Shown: positions 8,107 through 16,264 of the stretch, piece by piece
Layout: every line of letters begins with the position of its first letter
Position numbering within the stretch: position 1 is the stretch's first letter
NCBI RefSeq assembly: GCF_050870875.2
Contig: NZ_CP194041.2
Span: 3,658,001-3,722,000, forward strand
Reading direction: 5' to 3'
Source of the DNA: Agarivorans sp050870875
Lineage (GTDB): Bacteria > Pseudomonadota > Gammaproteobacteria > Enterobacterales > Celerinatantimonadaceae
DNA length: 64,000 nt
Notes under the pieces: model-generated
What the model was told of the DNA's origin: nothing
Seen by the model: the letters and a program-made list of their open reading frames with translations, nothing else
The model's database searches: none
Position numbers and translations under genes: made by a program

Positions 8107-9402
8107 TCAGTACCCAAAGGCCGGATTTTTAACAAACAACTGTCTAGAACGTGCTTTTTTGACCAATGGTGATTGGTTCAAAAAATCATAATCAGTAACA
8201 ATCGACTCTGCGTCATCTAAAAAGCCTAGGAAGTACAATGATGCTACTATATTTTCCAATGCATTAGTTTTACTAACCAAATCATGGAAGTTGGTTTTAA
8301 TTTCCCGATCGTTTAAAAAGTATGCCTCAGAAAGTTTTAACTCATTAGAATATCTTTCGACATATAACTCAGAAAACTCCAAATCATATGAGAAATAGAA
8401 TAAAGATACTAAGCCAGCCATAATCTCAGGCGTGACAAATTCTTTTGCACTAGACCATGATTCGTGGCTAGCGTTAATACTATGAGAGACCTCTTCCATA
8501 AGATCATTAGCAGGTTTTTTGCCCTGCATTTTACTGATAGACCTCTCGTGACGATCAAACCATATTTTGATAAACGTTTTTATATCATTGACACTTACCC
8601 CTAGTAAATCAATGGAAATGTTTATCATTGGAGACATTTCATAGTTATGAGATATTATGTTGACAGCTTTCTCGAAGTCCTTACCTGAAAGAGAGTAGTC
8701 TTTCTTAATATTATCTCTAACATCTTTAAAATCATCGTTTTTCCATAAATCTCTGTTAGGTAATTTCTTTGAAATATCAAAAAGTTCTGCGCGTGATAGT
8801 TTCTTTGTAAAAGAACCTAAGGAATACTCCCTTATAAGAAACTCATTCATTTCAACTAGTAAATCCAAATCTTTCTCCAACGTAGTGAAAGAAGACTTGA
8901 GGGTAAAAAAGTTGATCAATTGAGTGTTAGTTAAATGTTTAATGTTATTGTTATCTTTCGGATATCTAAAAGTCTGCCCCGTAGGGTCAATATCAGCGAT
9001 ATCCATAATTACTGGCTCAATTCGATTATTGATTTCAGAATATCGGATATCAAAAATTTCAGATTTTCTTTTGAAATAGCACCATATATTTTTAATATCA
9101 TGCGAACCGGAGAAATTAAACTGAGATGTCTGTCCTTTATATGGTGCTAAGCTTTCAAGCATTTGAATAGCATGTTTTAGCCTTAACTCCACTGAGTGTC
9201 GCATATTAAAGCAAATAGGATAGATAAAGTCGTCTATGTGATATTCTATGCTATCTTCTTCAAGCACCTTATCTATAAGTACTCTTGCTGCTCGTGAAAA
9301 ACCTTTAGAATATTCTTTGTAACCGGGATTACCGTTGGTACCAACGCAAGCGTTAGCCCATGACGGATCTGAACCACAGAATGTCTTATTTACTCTTACC
9401 AC
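8107..9402 (-). CDS. Cassette-borne 431-aa protein of unknown function
   Basis: Large single-gene integron cassette; I do not recognise the protein. It is soluble-looking, without signal peptide or membrane helices, and rich in charged and aromatic residues. A stretch near residues 55-80 (DDFIYPICFNMRHSVELRLK) has the R-H-x-x-E-L-x-L-K pattern seen in some HEPN-like helical proteins of mobile DNA, but that link is weak. The second half looks helical and repeat-like. The start is GTG with an AGGATGAG ribosome site. It is A+T-rich compared with the flanking chromosome. The stop lies 3 bp from the attC of its cassette. It is the first cassette after attI, the position most likely to be expressed from an integron promoter. 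Confidence 0.75.
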   Translation of the reverse strand: MVRVNKTFCGSDPSWANACVGTNGNPGYKEYSKGFSRAARVLIDKVLEEDSIEYHIDDFIYPICFNMRHSVELRLKHAIQMLESLAPYKGQTSQFNFSGSHDIKNIWCYFKRKSEIFDIRYSEINNRIEPVIMDIADIDPTGQTFRYPKDNNNIKHLTNTQLINFFTLKSSFTTLEKDLDLLVEMNEFLIREYSLGSFTKKLSRAELFDISKKLPNRDLWKNDDFKDVRDNIKKDYSLSGKDFEKAVNIISHNYEMSPMINISIDLLGVSVNDIKTFIKIWFDRHERSISKMQGKKPANDLMEEVSHSINASHESWSSAKEFVTPEIMAGLVSLFYFSYDLEFSELYVERYSNELKLSEAYFLNDREIKTNFHDLVSKTNALENIVASLYFLGFLDDAESIVTDYDFLNQSPLVKKARSRQLFVKNPAFGY

Positions 9403-9650
9403 TAACTCATCCTATCGATTACTGAATATAACGCTAAGTAGGCCGCACGTGCGGTCTATCCCATTCAATGAGCGCGCGTCCTATCACAAAAAACATGATC
9501 TTCATCACGTTCGCCCATCAATTTATGATTTGATATTAACCCATTGTCTACCTTAGTTTTTTACTCGGAATCAATCAATCGTCGATCCATTTCTATCATT
9601 GATTACTTTGACAAATGACGCAAACGAAACTAAAAACACTGTATGCATAT
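9403..9650. other. Putative attI region and left half of intI promoter
   Basis: Stretch between the first cassette and the IS. GCGTTATA (minus strand, 9427-9434) is the core recombination triplet site at the start of cassette 1. No pairing R'' arm is found nearby, as expected for attI rather than attC. A 12-bp palindrome CCGCACGTGCGG lies at 9443-9454. Facing intI is a possible promoter: TTGACA at 9608-9613 and TAAAAA at 9631-9636, 17 bp apart, followed directly by the left half of the split LexA box. The attI call rests on position and the core sequence only. Confidence 0.6.
9639..9650 (+). promoter_or_regulatory. Left part of split LexA (SOS) box of intI
   Basis: CTGT followed by ATGCATAT, then the IS. 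With 10981-10984 (ACAG) on the other side, the uninterrupted site reads CTGTATGCATATACAG, which fits the CTGT-N8-ACAG LexA consensus. Integron integrase genes are typically LexA-controlled. The N8 is now duplicated as the IS target repeat, so neither side keeps a complete operator. Confidence 0.8.
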
Positions 9651-10972
9651 GGCTCTTCACCGAATGTAGTGGAAACACTTTCAACAAACATTAATGAGCG
9701 AGATAATAAGTAAACGTTCATGAATACCTCGCGACCATGCAAGACACGACGCTTTATCAATCCATTCTTGGATTAACTCATCCTTGGGCTGTTTCATCTG
9801 TTGAACTCAATGAGTCAACCCAAACCATCACCGTACGCGTTGACTATGACCGAGCTTCATTAACGGCTTGCCCCTCTTGCGGTAAGGCTGTTCGTCGACA
9901 CGATACTCGGCGGCGGGTTTGGCGACATTTAGATACCTGTCAGTTTGAAACACGTATTGAGGCTGAAGTCCCTCGAGCTGATTGCCCAGAGCATGGAGTG
10001 CAAACACTTCAAGTGCCTTGGGCGACAAGTAACAGTCGCTACACAGAGCTGTTTGAGGCTCGCGTTATAGAGATGCTTAAAGTCAGTTCCTTATACGCGG
10101 TGAGTAAAACCTATCGGCTTAGCTGGGGAGCCATCGACCGGATGATGACGCGGGCCGTTCAACGCGGTCTGACAGCCAGAACCACCATCAACTACCAAGA
10201 CCTGTTGGTCGATGAAACGGCATTTAAGAAAGGCCATGACTATGTCACGGTATTATCCAATCGTGATGGTCAGGTGATATCGGTTGAAGACGGTCGAACA
10301 GGCATGAGCCTATCAGCTTGCTTTAAGGCATTGCCCCCTGAGTCAACAATGGTTACACGTTCCATATCGATGGACATGAGCAGAGCATATATAAACGCAG
10401 CATATGACTACTTCGGTGAGCGGGCTAAGCAAATGATAGCCATAGACCATTTTCATATCGCAAAGGTGCTCACTAAAGCGGTGAATGAAGTGAGAAAAAG
10501 CGAACTCATGGCGTTGCCCCAGCATTTAAAAAGAGAGTGCCACCAAACACGGTATGGATGGTTAAAACGAAACAGCCACCTACATGGGACATTGAGAGAA
10601 AGAGTGAATGCGCTGGCCAAAATGATGCAAAATACTGGCTTGAGCTGGATATTCAAAGAGCAAGCAAGAGCCATTTGGTATGGCGATGCAGCTAACGCCA
10701 AAGCGGCTTGGAATGATTGGTTGGCACTCATAAAGGTCAGTCAAATCAGGCCGATGATGACAGCAGCAGAAACCGTGAAAACGCACTTAAAGGGCATCAT
10801 CAATGCGATGCGTTATAAGGTATCAAATGGCTTGGCAGAAGCGATAAATGGAAACATTCAGCGCCTAAAAATACGTTCGATGGGTTTTAGAAATAAAGAA
10901 CGCTTTAAGCGAGCTATTTTATTTCACTTTGGAGGGCTTGATATGACTTTCCACCAAGAACGGTGAAGAGCC
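9651..10972 (+). mobile_element. ISL3-family insertion sequence, complete
   Basis: A 1322-bp element with inverted ends (GGCTCTTCACCG at the left, CGGTGAAGAGCC at the right) and one transposase gene. It is flanked by perfect 8-bp direct repeats ATGCATAT at 9643-9650 and 10973-10980, the target-duplication length known for ISL3. Intact ends and an undecayed duplication suggest a recent insertion. Confidence 0.93.
9737..10966 (+). CDS. tnpA: ISL3-family transposase
   Basis: Full-length DDE transposase of 409 aa. The N-terminus carries the zinc-finger/HTH part typical of ISL3 (CPSCGKAVRRHDTRRRVWRHLD and a later CPEHG). The DDE_Tnp_ISL3 catalytic domain follows from about residue 150 (LLVDETAFKKGHDYVTVLSN, then SMDMSRAYINA and AIDHFHIAKVL). 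The C-terminus has ISNGLAEAINGNIQRLKIRSMGFRN-like family sequence around the last catalytic Glu (LAEAINGNIQ). The gene nearly fills the element, ends 6 bp before the IS end, and reads towards intI. No terminator is visible in between, so transcription could run on into the integrase. Confidence 0.95.
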   Translation: MQDTTLYQSILGLTHPWAVSSVELNESTQTITVRVDYDRASLTACPSCGKAVRRHDTRRRVWRHLDTCQFETRIEAEVPRADCPEHGVQTLQVPWATSNSRYTELFEARVIEMLKVSSLYAVSKTYRLSWGAIDRMMTRAVQRGLTARTTINYQDLLVDETAFKKGHDYVTVLSNRDGQVISVEDGRTGMSLSACFKALPPESTMVTRSISMDMSRAYINAAYDYFGERAKQMIAIDHFHIAKVLTKAVNEVRKSELMALPQHLKRECHQTRYGWLKRNSHLHGTLRERVNALAKMMQNTGLSWIFKEQARAIWYGDAANAKAAWNDWLALIKVSQIRPMMTAAETVKTHLKGIINAMRYKVSNGLAEAINGNIQRLKIRSMGFRNKERFKRAILFHFGGLDMTFHQER

Positions 10973-10984
10973 ATGCATATACAG
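10973..10984 (+). promoter_or_regulatory. Right part of split LexA box
   Basis: ATGCATAT (second copy of the target duplication) followed by ACAG. The bases now in front are AGCC from the IS end, not CTGT, so LexA should no longer bind well here. Confidence 0.75.
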
Positions 10985-11000
10985 ATAAAAAGTGCGCAAC

Positions 11001-11981
11001 ATGTCAAACACACCATTGCGGCTCCAGCAGCGATTTAGAAATACGATTTATCAGCACCATTACAGTATTCGCACCGAGCAAACCTATTGGCATTGGATAA
11101 AACGTTTTTTGTATTTTAATCACAAGCAGCACCCAGCAAAGCTCGGAGCTGCTGATATTGAACGATTTCTAACTCATCTAGCGGTCGATAGGCAAGTCGC
11201 TCCGGCGACTCAAAACATCGCATTTAATGCCTTAATGTTTCTCTATAACAAAGTACTACGTATCGAAATGATTGGAATTCAGGCGAAACGCGCGAAAAAA
11301 CGAGTCAACATTCCCGTAGTTTTTACTCGAGCTGAAGTGAGCCAAGTGATTGCGAATTTACCCGCGGATTATCAGATCATGGCTTCACTGCTTTACGGTT
11401 CGGGACTAAGACTCAGTGAATGCTTGAGATTACGGATTAAAGACTTAGATTTTGATCAAAATACAATCACCGTACGGCAAGGCAAAGGAAATAAAGATCG
11501 CGTGACTTTGTTACCCCCTAACTTGATCCCAAAGCTTCGCGATAACATTCTCCTGAGCAAAAGTGTTTTTGCTCACGATATGAGTCTACATTATGCTGGA
11601 ACGACGATGCCTTACGCGTTAGCCCGTAAGTACCCACATTCTCAACGGTCGTTTTCTTGGCAGTTTTTGTTTCCTTCAACTCGCCTGTGTATCGACGCTA
11701 GAACAGGTGAGCTCAAACGCCATCATATTCATCATAGTGTGCTCCAAAAAGCAGTCACCAAAGCCGTGCGTAATGCCGGTATAAATAAGCCTGCAAGTTG
11801 CCATACCTTTAGGCACAGTTTTGCCACCCACTTATTAGAACAAGGGACTGATTTAAGAACTATACAAGAATTACTTGGCCATCAGGATGTAACAACGACT
11901 GAGATTTACACGCATGTTATCGGTCGTCATACCACGGGCGTCAAAAGCCCTTTAGAGTGCTTGGTTCAAGTTGCAAAATAG
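11001..11981 (+). CDS. intI: Integron integrase IntI
   Basis: Tyrosine recombinase that inserts and excises cassettes at attI/attC. Catalytic residues counted from the ATG at 11001 are R137, H268, R271, H294 and Y303 (motifs GSGLRLSECLRL, CHTFRHSFATHLLE, LLGHQDVTTTEIYTHV). The extra patch unique to integron integrases is present between the two arginine boxes (ALARKYPHSQRSFSWQ to RHHIHHSVLQKAV, about 206-252), which separates it from XerC/D. It has 326 aa; a GTG three codons upstream at 10992 is possible. Neither start has a strong ribosome site. The reading frame is intact, but the ISL3 element lies 28 bp upstream and has removed its native promoter and SOS operator. The cassettes lie to its left on the opposite strand, the standard integron layout. 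Confidence 0.95.
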   Translation: MSNTPLRLQQRFRNTIYQHHYSIRTEQTYWHWIKRFLYFNHKQHPAKLGAADIERFLTHLAVDRQVAPATQNIAFNALMFLYNKVLRIEMIGIQAKRAKKRVNIPVVFTRAEVSQVIANLPADYQIMASLLYGSGLRLSECLRLRIKDLDFDQNTITVRQGKGNKDRVTLLPPNLIPKLRDNILLSKSVFAHDMSLHYAGTTMPYALARKYPHSQRSFSWQFLFPSTRLCIDARTGELKRHHIHHSVLQKAVTKAVRNAGINKPASCHTFRHSFATHLLEQGTDLRTIQELLGHQDVTTTEIYTHVIGRHTTGVKSPLECLVQVAK

Positions 11982-12129
11982 ATGATTTTTGACAAGACCA
12001 TCGAACAGGTTTTTGCATTCTAGCTGGTGATTAAACTTGGCTTGTAAAATCTGATTCAAAACCATTAGTTTTGGTATGGAAAGAGCAGTGGGAAATTTTG
12101 CTGTTCGCAAGAAGGCCTAACGCGTTTTG

Positions 12130-12327
12130 GGGCATAAATGGGTTAGAGTAACCAGTCAGAACAGATCGCCCCTTGCGAAGCAAAGTGGCAGGTTGAGTCC
12201 AGACTAATCCAGATTATCTGATGACCAAGCAGCCAGAACCATCTGCCAGCCTCATTAGCCAGTAAACGGCTGCTCTGGCGCTGTAATAGTGAGCTTGAAT
12301 ATGGCGAATTCAGATTTACTTTTTAAG
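12130..12327. repeat. Bipartite repeat, copy A
   Basis: The first part (12130-12228, 99 bp) matches 12647-12745 with a single difference seen by eye. The second part (12259-12327) matches 12848-12916 closely. The joining sequence differs between copies (30 bp here, about 100 bp in copy B). Function unknown. Confidence 0.85.
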
Positions 12328-12388
12328 AAAAATAAACTAGACACCCATTCTAAAAATGTAAAAATAAACTAGACACCCATTCTAAAAA
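12328..12388. repeat. Tandem pair TAAACTAGACACCCATTC
   Basis: Two copies of a ~29-bp unit containing TAAACTAGACACCCATTC, spaced 32 bp apart, directly after copy A. The TAGACA-type end is reminiscent of some insertion sequence termini, but there is no transposase nearby, so the origin is open. Confidence 0.7.
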
Positions 12389-12646
12389 CAAAAATCTTTC
12401 ATACTCTCGATAGCCAAGATTACGCTTTAAATCCCATCATCTTCGCCGAGTAGCGCAAATGAACAAGGGAGCAAAGTTGAAGTCTGTTTGAGCGCAGCGA
12501 GTTACTTCAACGCCCTTGTGAATGCGCAACGCAGGGTTTAGGAAGATGCTGGGCGAGCTTTCTTTTTGCTTAGCTAAGCTTTGCTCGTTGAAGCTTAATG
12601 ACGTCGCCGTAGGCGAAAGCTTTTACCCCGTTGCTAACACAGAACC

Positions 12647-12916
12647 GGGCATAAATGGGTTAGAGTAACCAGTCAGAACAGATCGCCCCTTGCGAAGCAA
12701 AGTGGCAGATTGAGTCCAGACTAATCCAGATTATCTGATGACCAACCAGCATCACCAAACGCTGCTTAACAATAAATGGGCGAACCACAACAAGCTTAGC
12801 CAGCCAACTACCGAGCAAACCTGAGACCAACCAGCCAAACCCACCGTCCAGTAAACGGCCTCTCTGGCGCTGCGATAGTGAGCTTGAATATGGCGAATTC
12901 AGATTTACTTTTTAAG
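12647..12916. repeat. Bipartite repeat, copy B
   Basis: Second copy of the block at 12130-12327, with a longer centre. It ends 21 bp before the stop codon of the VOC gene on the other strand. Confidence 0.85.
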
Positions 12917-12937
12917 GGCTTGCAACGCCAATAGCGC

Positions 12938-13465
12938 TTAAATGATGGTCCGCGATAGGCTCATCTGGCGGCCCTCTTCCATTTCCCATTGCACGCCATA
13001 AGGGTCTATCCAATAAAAGAAACTAATAGGAAATCCATCCAATTTATCTGGATGATAGTCGTCGGAGGGATTAATCATCGTGATCCCTGCTTGCTGTTTT
13101 AAGTAGTTAAACACCTCATTACAGTTACTCACTTCCATCGCAACATGGCGTGGCCCGCCTAAATCATAGATTTTTGCCTGAGGTGGTAATTGCTGACTAC
13201 CTTGCGGCTCGCGATACCGCATCAGCTCCAGATACATCCCCGCTTGTGGATGCTTTAAGAAACGCACATCAACATCGACTTTACCATTACTTAAACCTGC
13301 ATCCAGAGCAAAAGAACGCATGCTTACATTTTTATAATCCATCAATTGGCCCTGAGGATCTTTGGCGATTTCAAAACCCAAGCTTCGATAATAAAAATCG
13401 CAGGCCTTCGCGATATCATCCACAATGATATTGATATGTAACATTCCCAAAATAAAATGCTGCAT
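12938..13465 (-). CDS. VOC-family (glyoxalase/dioxygenase-like) protein
   Basis: Small metal-dependent enzyme fold of the vicinal oxygen chelate family. Two beta-alpha modules are visible: GMLHINIIVDDIAKACDFYYRSLGFEIA at the N-terminus and RHVAMEVSNCNEVFNYLKQQAGI in the second half. Likely metal ligands are the His of the first strand, the His of GPRHVAMEV and the Glu of the final VQWEMEEG. The substrate cannot be told. The frame runs upstream to a GTG at 13624, which would add 53 aa of arginine-rich sequence unlike the family. The ATG at 13465 with an AAGG site gives a normal 175-aa protein and is preferred. It sits between the repeat block and the M48/YjgN pair. Confidence 0.7.
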   Translation of the reverse strand: MQHFILGMLHINIIVDDIAKACDFYYRSLGFEIAKDPQGQLMDYKNVSMRSFALDAGLSNGKVDVDVRFLKHPQAGMYLELMRYREPQGSQQLPPQAKIYDLGGPRHVAMEVSNCNEVFNYLKQQAGITMINPSDDYHPDKLDGFPISFFYWIDPYGVQWEMEEGRQMSLSRTII

Positions 13466-13667
13466 ATCATGAGCCTTAACCCGCGCCAGTAAAATCGGTT
13501 TACTCTGTGGCGCAATGGCGGTGCAGTAACGTACCCGACGCCTACGATTGACCAGTTCAGAGCAAATTGAATCGTCTTTATTCTGACCTTTTTCGGTGTC
13601 ACGAGGGTCTTGCTCGAAGGCCACTAATTTACAATCAATAAAAACGTTGTAGAGCAGTCTGTTCCAC

Positions 13668-14678
13668 TTATTCCATTTGCAAGCAAGACTTCAATTGTAA
13701 GATCCGCTGCTGGTCTTCTGGATGGCTACTTATCCATTGTGGTATTGCGGTCTGTTGCTGGTTAAACAGCTGCTGATAACCCGCCAGTATTTGCCCGCCA
13801 GATAAACCTAAATGGGCCGCGCTATGGCAAGCAAATAAATCGGCTCGGCTCTCAACCTCACGCGAATACCCCATATTTAAGCCCAAGACTGCGGCCCCCA
13901 TTAAACCATCAACCAAGGCGCTCGCATCACCCACCAGTAGCATCACCGCGCTAGTGACCAGAGTCGAACGAACCAAGGCTGTCATCCCGTCGTGGTGGAC
14001 AAAGTGGCCCAGCTCATGCAGTAAAATGCCGTTCAGTTGCTCTGGCTGTTGCATCAGTGAAACTAAACGGTCGGTCACAATAATACTGCCGTCGGCTAAG
14101 GCAAAAGCATTGGCTTGTTCACCCATGTTGTAGAAGAACAATTTTGGCTCGCCTGGTAGCTCCCCAGTTCCTTCAACTAAGCGCGCAAAGTTTGCGCTAA
14201 TTTGTTGTTGTAGGGACGCATCCAACTGGCTGTCTTGAAAGCCGAAAGCTTGCAATTGACTCAAGGTTTGTTGACCCAATTCTTGCGAAACTGAATACGG
14301 CACAAAACCGGCCAGATAGTGTGCCAAACGCGGCAGTCCCTTATCGATACTCCAAAACATCAATAGGGCACTCAGCAGCACGCCAAACACTATCGCTAAA
14401 AGGTTACTCTCGATGCGCTTCGCCAGAGAACCTTTGCCATGGCGCTCTAGCCAGGCCGCTAACTGCTCGGGCTGTTCCGCGACAAAGCGGTGACCATTGG
14501 CAAATATCAGACTACGTGGCTGACGGCCAATCGCCATCGACACTTCGACTTCGGCCAAAGATGCTCGAATACAGCCTTCCTCATCACGAAGCTCCAGCTT
14601 CCCTTCATCGGAACAACTTAAACAGGCGGCTCGAATTAGCGAGCTATTCGCCACAAACACTTTTCCAGAAATAAGCAT
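13668..14678 (-). CDS. M48-family membrane zinc metalloprotease
   Basis: Integral membrane protease with the catalytic HELGH at residues 221-225. The third zinc ligand is probably the Glu of SREVESRAD about 50 residues later. One transmembrane helix is clear at about residues 91-110; a soluble N-terminal domain precedes it. The arrangement resembles the HtpX/Oma1-like peptidases that act in envelope quality control. It has 336 aa with ATG start. It lies 7 bp after the YjgN-like gene on the same strand, so the two are probably one operon; such a pairing of a DUF898 membrane protein with an M48 peptidase is common. The natural substrate is unknown. Confidence 0.85.
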   Translation of the reverse strand: MLISGKVFVANSSLIRAACLSCSDEGKLELRDEEGCIRASLAEVEVSMAIGRQPRSLIFANGHRFVAEQPEQLAAWLERHGKGSLAKRIESNLLAIVFGVLLSALLMFWSIDKGLPRLAHYLAGFVPYSVSQELGQQTLSQLQAFGFQDSQLDASLQQQISANFARLVEGTGELPGEPKLFFYNMGEQANAFALADGSIIVTDRLVSLMQQPEQLNGILLHELGHFVHHDGMTALVRSTLVTSAVMLLVGDASALVDGLMGAAVLGLNMGYSREVESRADLFACHSAAHLGLSGGQILAGYQQLFNQQQTAIPQWISSHPEDQQRILQLKSCLQME

Positions 14679-14685
14679 GTCAGTC

Positions 14686-15885
14686 CTAAATCACGCCAAT
14701 TTCAATACTAAATGCATCGGCTACTTCATCGGCAATCGCGACATTACCGTCATCCACTTGATTATGAGTAGTCAGTTGATCGATATCGCCGTCAATTGCG
14801 GTGGCATTTGCCATAAACCGAGCGTACCTAACCTTTACCAAGGGTAAGGCCAAACCTAAAGAGAACACAGTAAGCAACAAATTGCTAAGTAGCAAAGCTA
14901 AAAACGCCCAAGGTTTCACTGTTGAATTTAGCTGCAATTTATCAGCTAAAACAGTTTCACCAAATTGATAGTTACGTAAGCAGGCTTTTAGATAGGCACT
15001 CACAAACCAGCCAAGCAAAAACATACTGATATAAATTGCCAAGATAGCCCCAAACAAACCATAGTGAACACCAAGATCACTCTCTAAGTTTTCCGGGTTA
15101 AGCTGCTGTATTAATCCCCCCAACTGAGAGAAATCAATACCAATCGAACCCACAAAAATAGCGACTCCGATTGCAACAATGACTAATAAACCGCTTAAGC
15201 CGATAGCCGCTGTCTTTAAATAGATTTTAAATATGCGTCCGGTACCAATCTCTGCGCCAAATTGTTGCTGCCCCCAGCGATAGCCATTTAAAATAAACTG
15301 ACTCATTTGGCTGGTAATTAAAGCATAGATAAAGGTTAAACCTAGTCCACAGGCCACAATACTAATGATACCGAGGATCCACGGTGAGCTCATTTGGGCG
15401 AGAAATGTCAATCCCCCGGCAGCGATAGCGAAGCCAACAAAATATAACAAAGGCAGTACCAATAACACCATATAAGCACGGCCATAACTGCCTACAAAAT
15501 CGAATCGAACATTCCGATAGCGCGTCATCCGAGCATCAAAACGTAAATTACGCACCACTAACACAGGCGTAGCAAGCACAAACAGAAGCACCATTAAGCC
15601 ACCAATAGTGGGGTGAAATGAAGGTAGCGTAAGCCACCCAAGCACCAAAATTACCGCAATAATTCGGCCAATAAGAATTTGTATAGGTCTTGCCAAATAC
15701 TCAAAAGACTCACCGGCAAGTTCGGTATTGCCGTAAAAATACTGCTTATTGCGCACTTTAGCCCAAGCGGAATAAATCCCCAAAGTAATAACGGTGAGTA
15801 AGATATTCACGATCCAAATGCCAAAATATTCACCGGCACGCCCTAAGAATGTAAATTGGTGACGCGGCTGTTGCTGACTTTCCAT
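14686..15885 (-). CDS. yjgN: YjgN/DUF898-family inner-membrane protein
   Basis: Multi-pass inner-membrane protein of unknown function. Family hallmarks are the N-terminal F-x-G-x-A-G-E-Y-F-G-I-W segment followed by NILLTVITLGIYSAWAKVRNKQYFYGNT, and a repeat of this pattern near residues 335-365 (LALLLSNLLLTVFSLGLALPLVKVRYARFM). Several helices are seen in between. Its 399 aa nearly equals the 398 aa of E. coli YjgN. It is the first gene of the pair with the M48 protease, and the last 30 residues are acidic. ATG start, divergent from the RstA-like regulator across a 379-bp gap. Confidence 0.88.
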   Translation of the reverse strand: MESQQQPRHQFTFLGRAGEYFGIWIVNILLTVITLGIYSAWAKVRNKQYFYGNTELAGESFEYLARPIQILIGRIIAVILVLGWLTLPSFHPTIGGLMVLLFVLATPVLVVRNLRFDARMTRYRNVRFDFVGSYGRAYMVLLVLPLLYFVGFAIAAGGLTFLAQMSSPWILGIISIVACGLGLTFIYALITSQMSQFILNGYRWGQQQFGAEIGTGRIFKIYLKTAAIGLSGLLVIVAIGVAIFVGSIGIDFSQLGGLIQQLNPENLESDLGVHYGLFGAILAIYISMFLLGWFVSAYLKACLRNYQFGETVLADKLQLNSTVKPWAFLALLLSNLLLTVFSLGLALPLVKVRYARFMANATAIDGDIDQLTTHNQVDDGNVAIADEVADAFSIEIGVI

Positions 15886-16264
15886 GTAATCGATTCCTAT
15901 TGGGAATAAAAAGTAAAGGTTAGGTTTAAGCTACTGACAAATAAATTTTTTATAGTATTTGATTTGCTTAACAAAAACCAACTTTAGCATCAATTTTTGC
16001 CGTTCCAATCGCTCGCACTAGCAAACCATTATTCAATAAAAAAGCGAGAGCCATACTTTAATAAAAAATAAAAATGCTTTATAAAATCCAGCTTTCAGAT
16101 AAAGATACTGGATATACGAATATTGCAAGCATTTATGCTGCCTTTTTATCTATAATTCATCAAGTCATGATATTTGTCGTTTTTTTGTCAGCACTCATTG
16201 CATCAAGCAAGCGGCTCTCTAGAATGACTGGTTTGGCTAACATTTGTGCATGGGAGGATAAAAT
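15886..16264. other. Divergent promoter gap, A+T-rich
   Basis: 379 bp between yjgN (-) and the response regulator (+). It must hold both promoters, but no clear operator or hairpin was identified. A 64-codon frame inside it has no ribosome site. Confidence 0.5.

Larger units (their letters stand above)
11982..12937. other. Non-coding block with two direct repeats, no gene seen
   Basis: About 950 bp downstream of intI with no credible ORF. It holds two copies of a bipartite repeat (12130-12327 and 12647-12916) and a short tandem pair at 12328-12388. It looks like remains of repeats or mobile DNA rather than cassettes, since no attC core pair was found. Confidence 0.6.

Noticed and set aside
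12328..12388. Insertion sequence ends
   Set aside because: The TAAACTAGACA words recall IS termini, but they are tandem, not inverted, and no transposase remains nearby.
13466..13624. N-terminal extension of the VOC protein
   Set aside because: Open frame to a GTG, but arginine-rich and unlike the family; a better start with a ribosome site exists at 13465.
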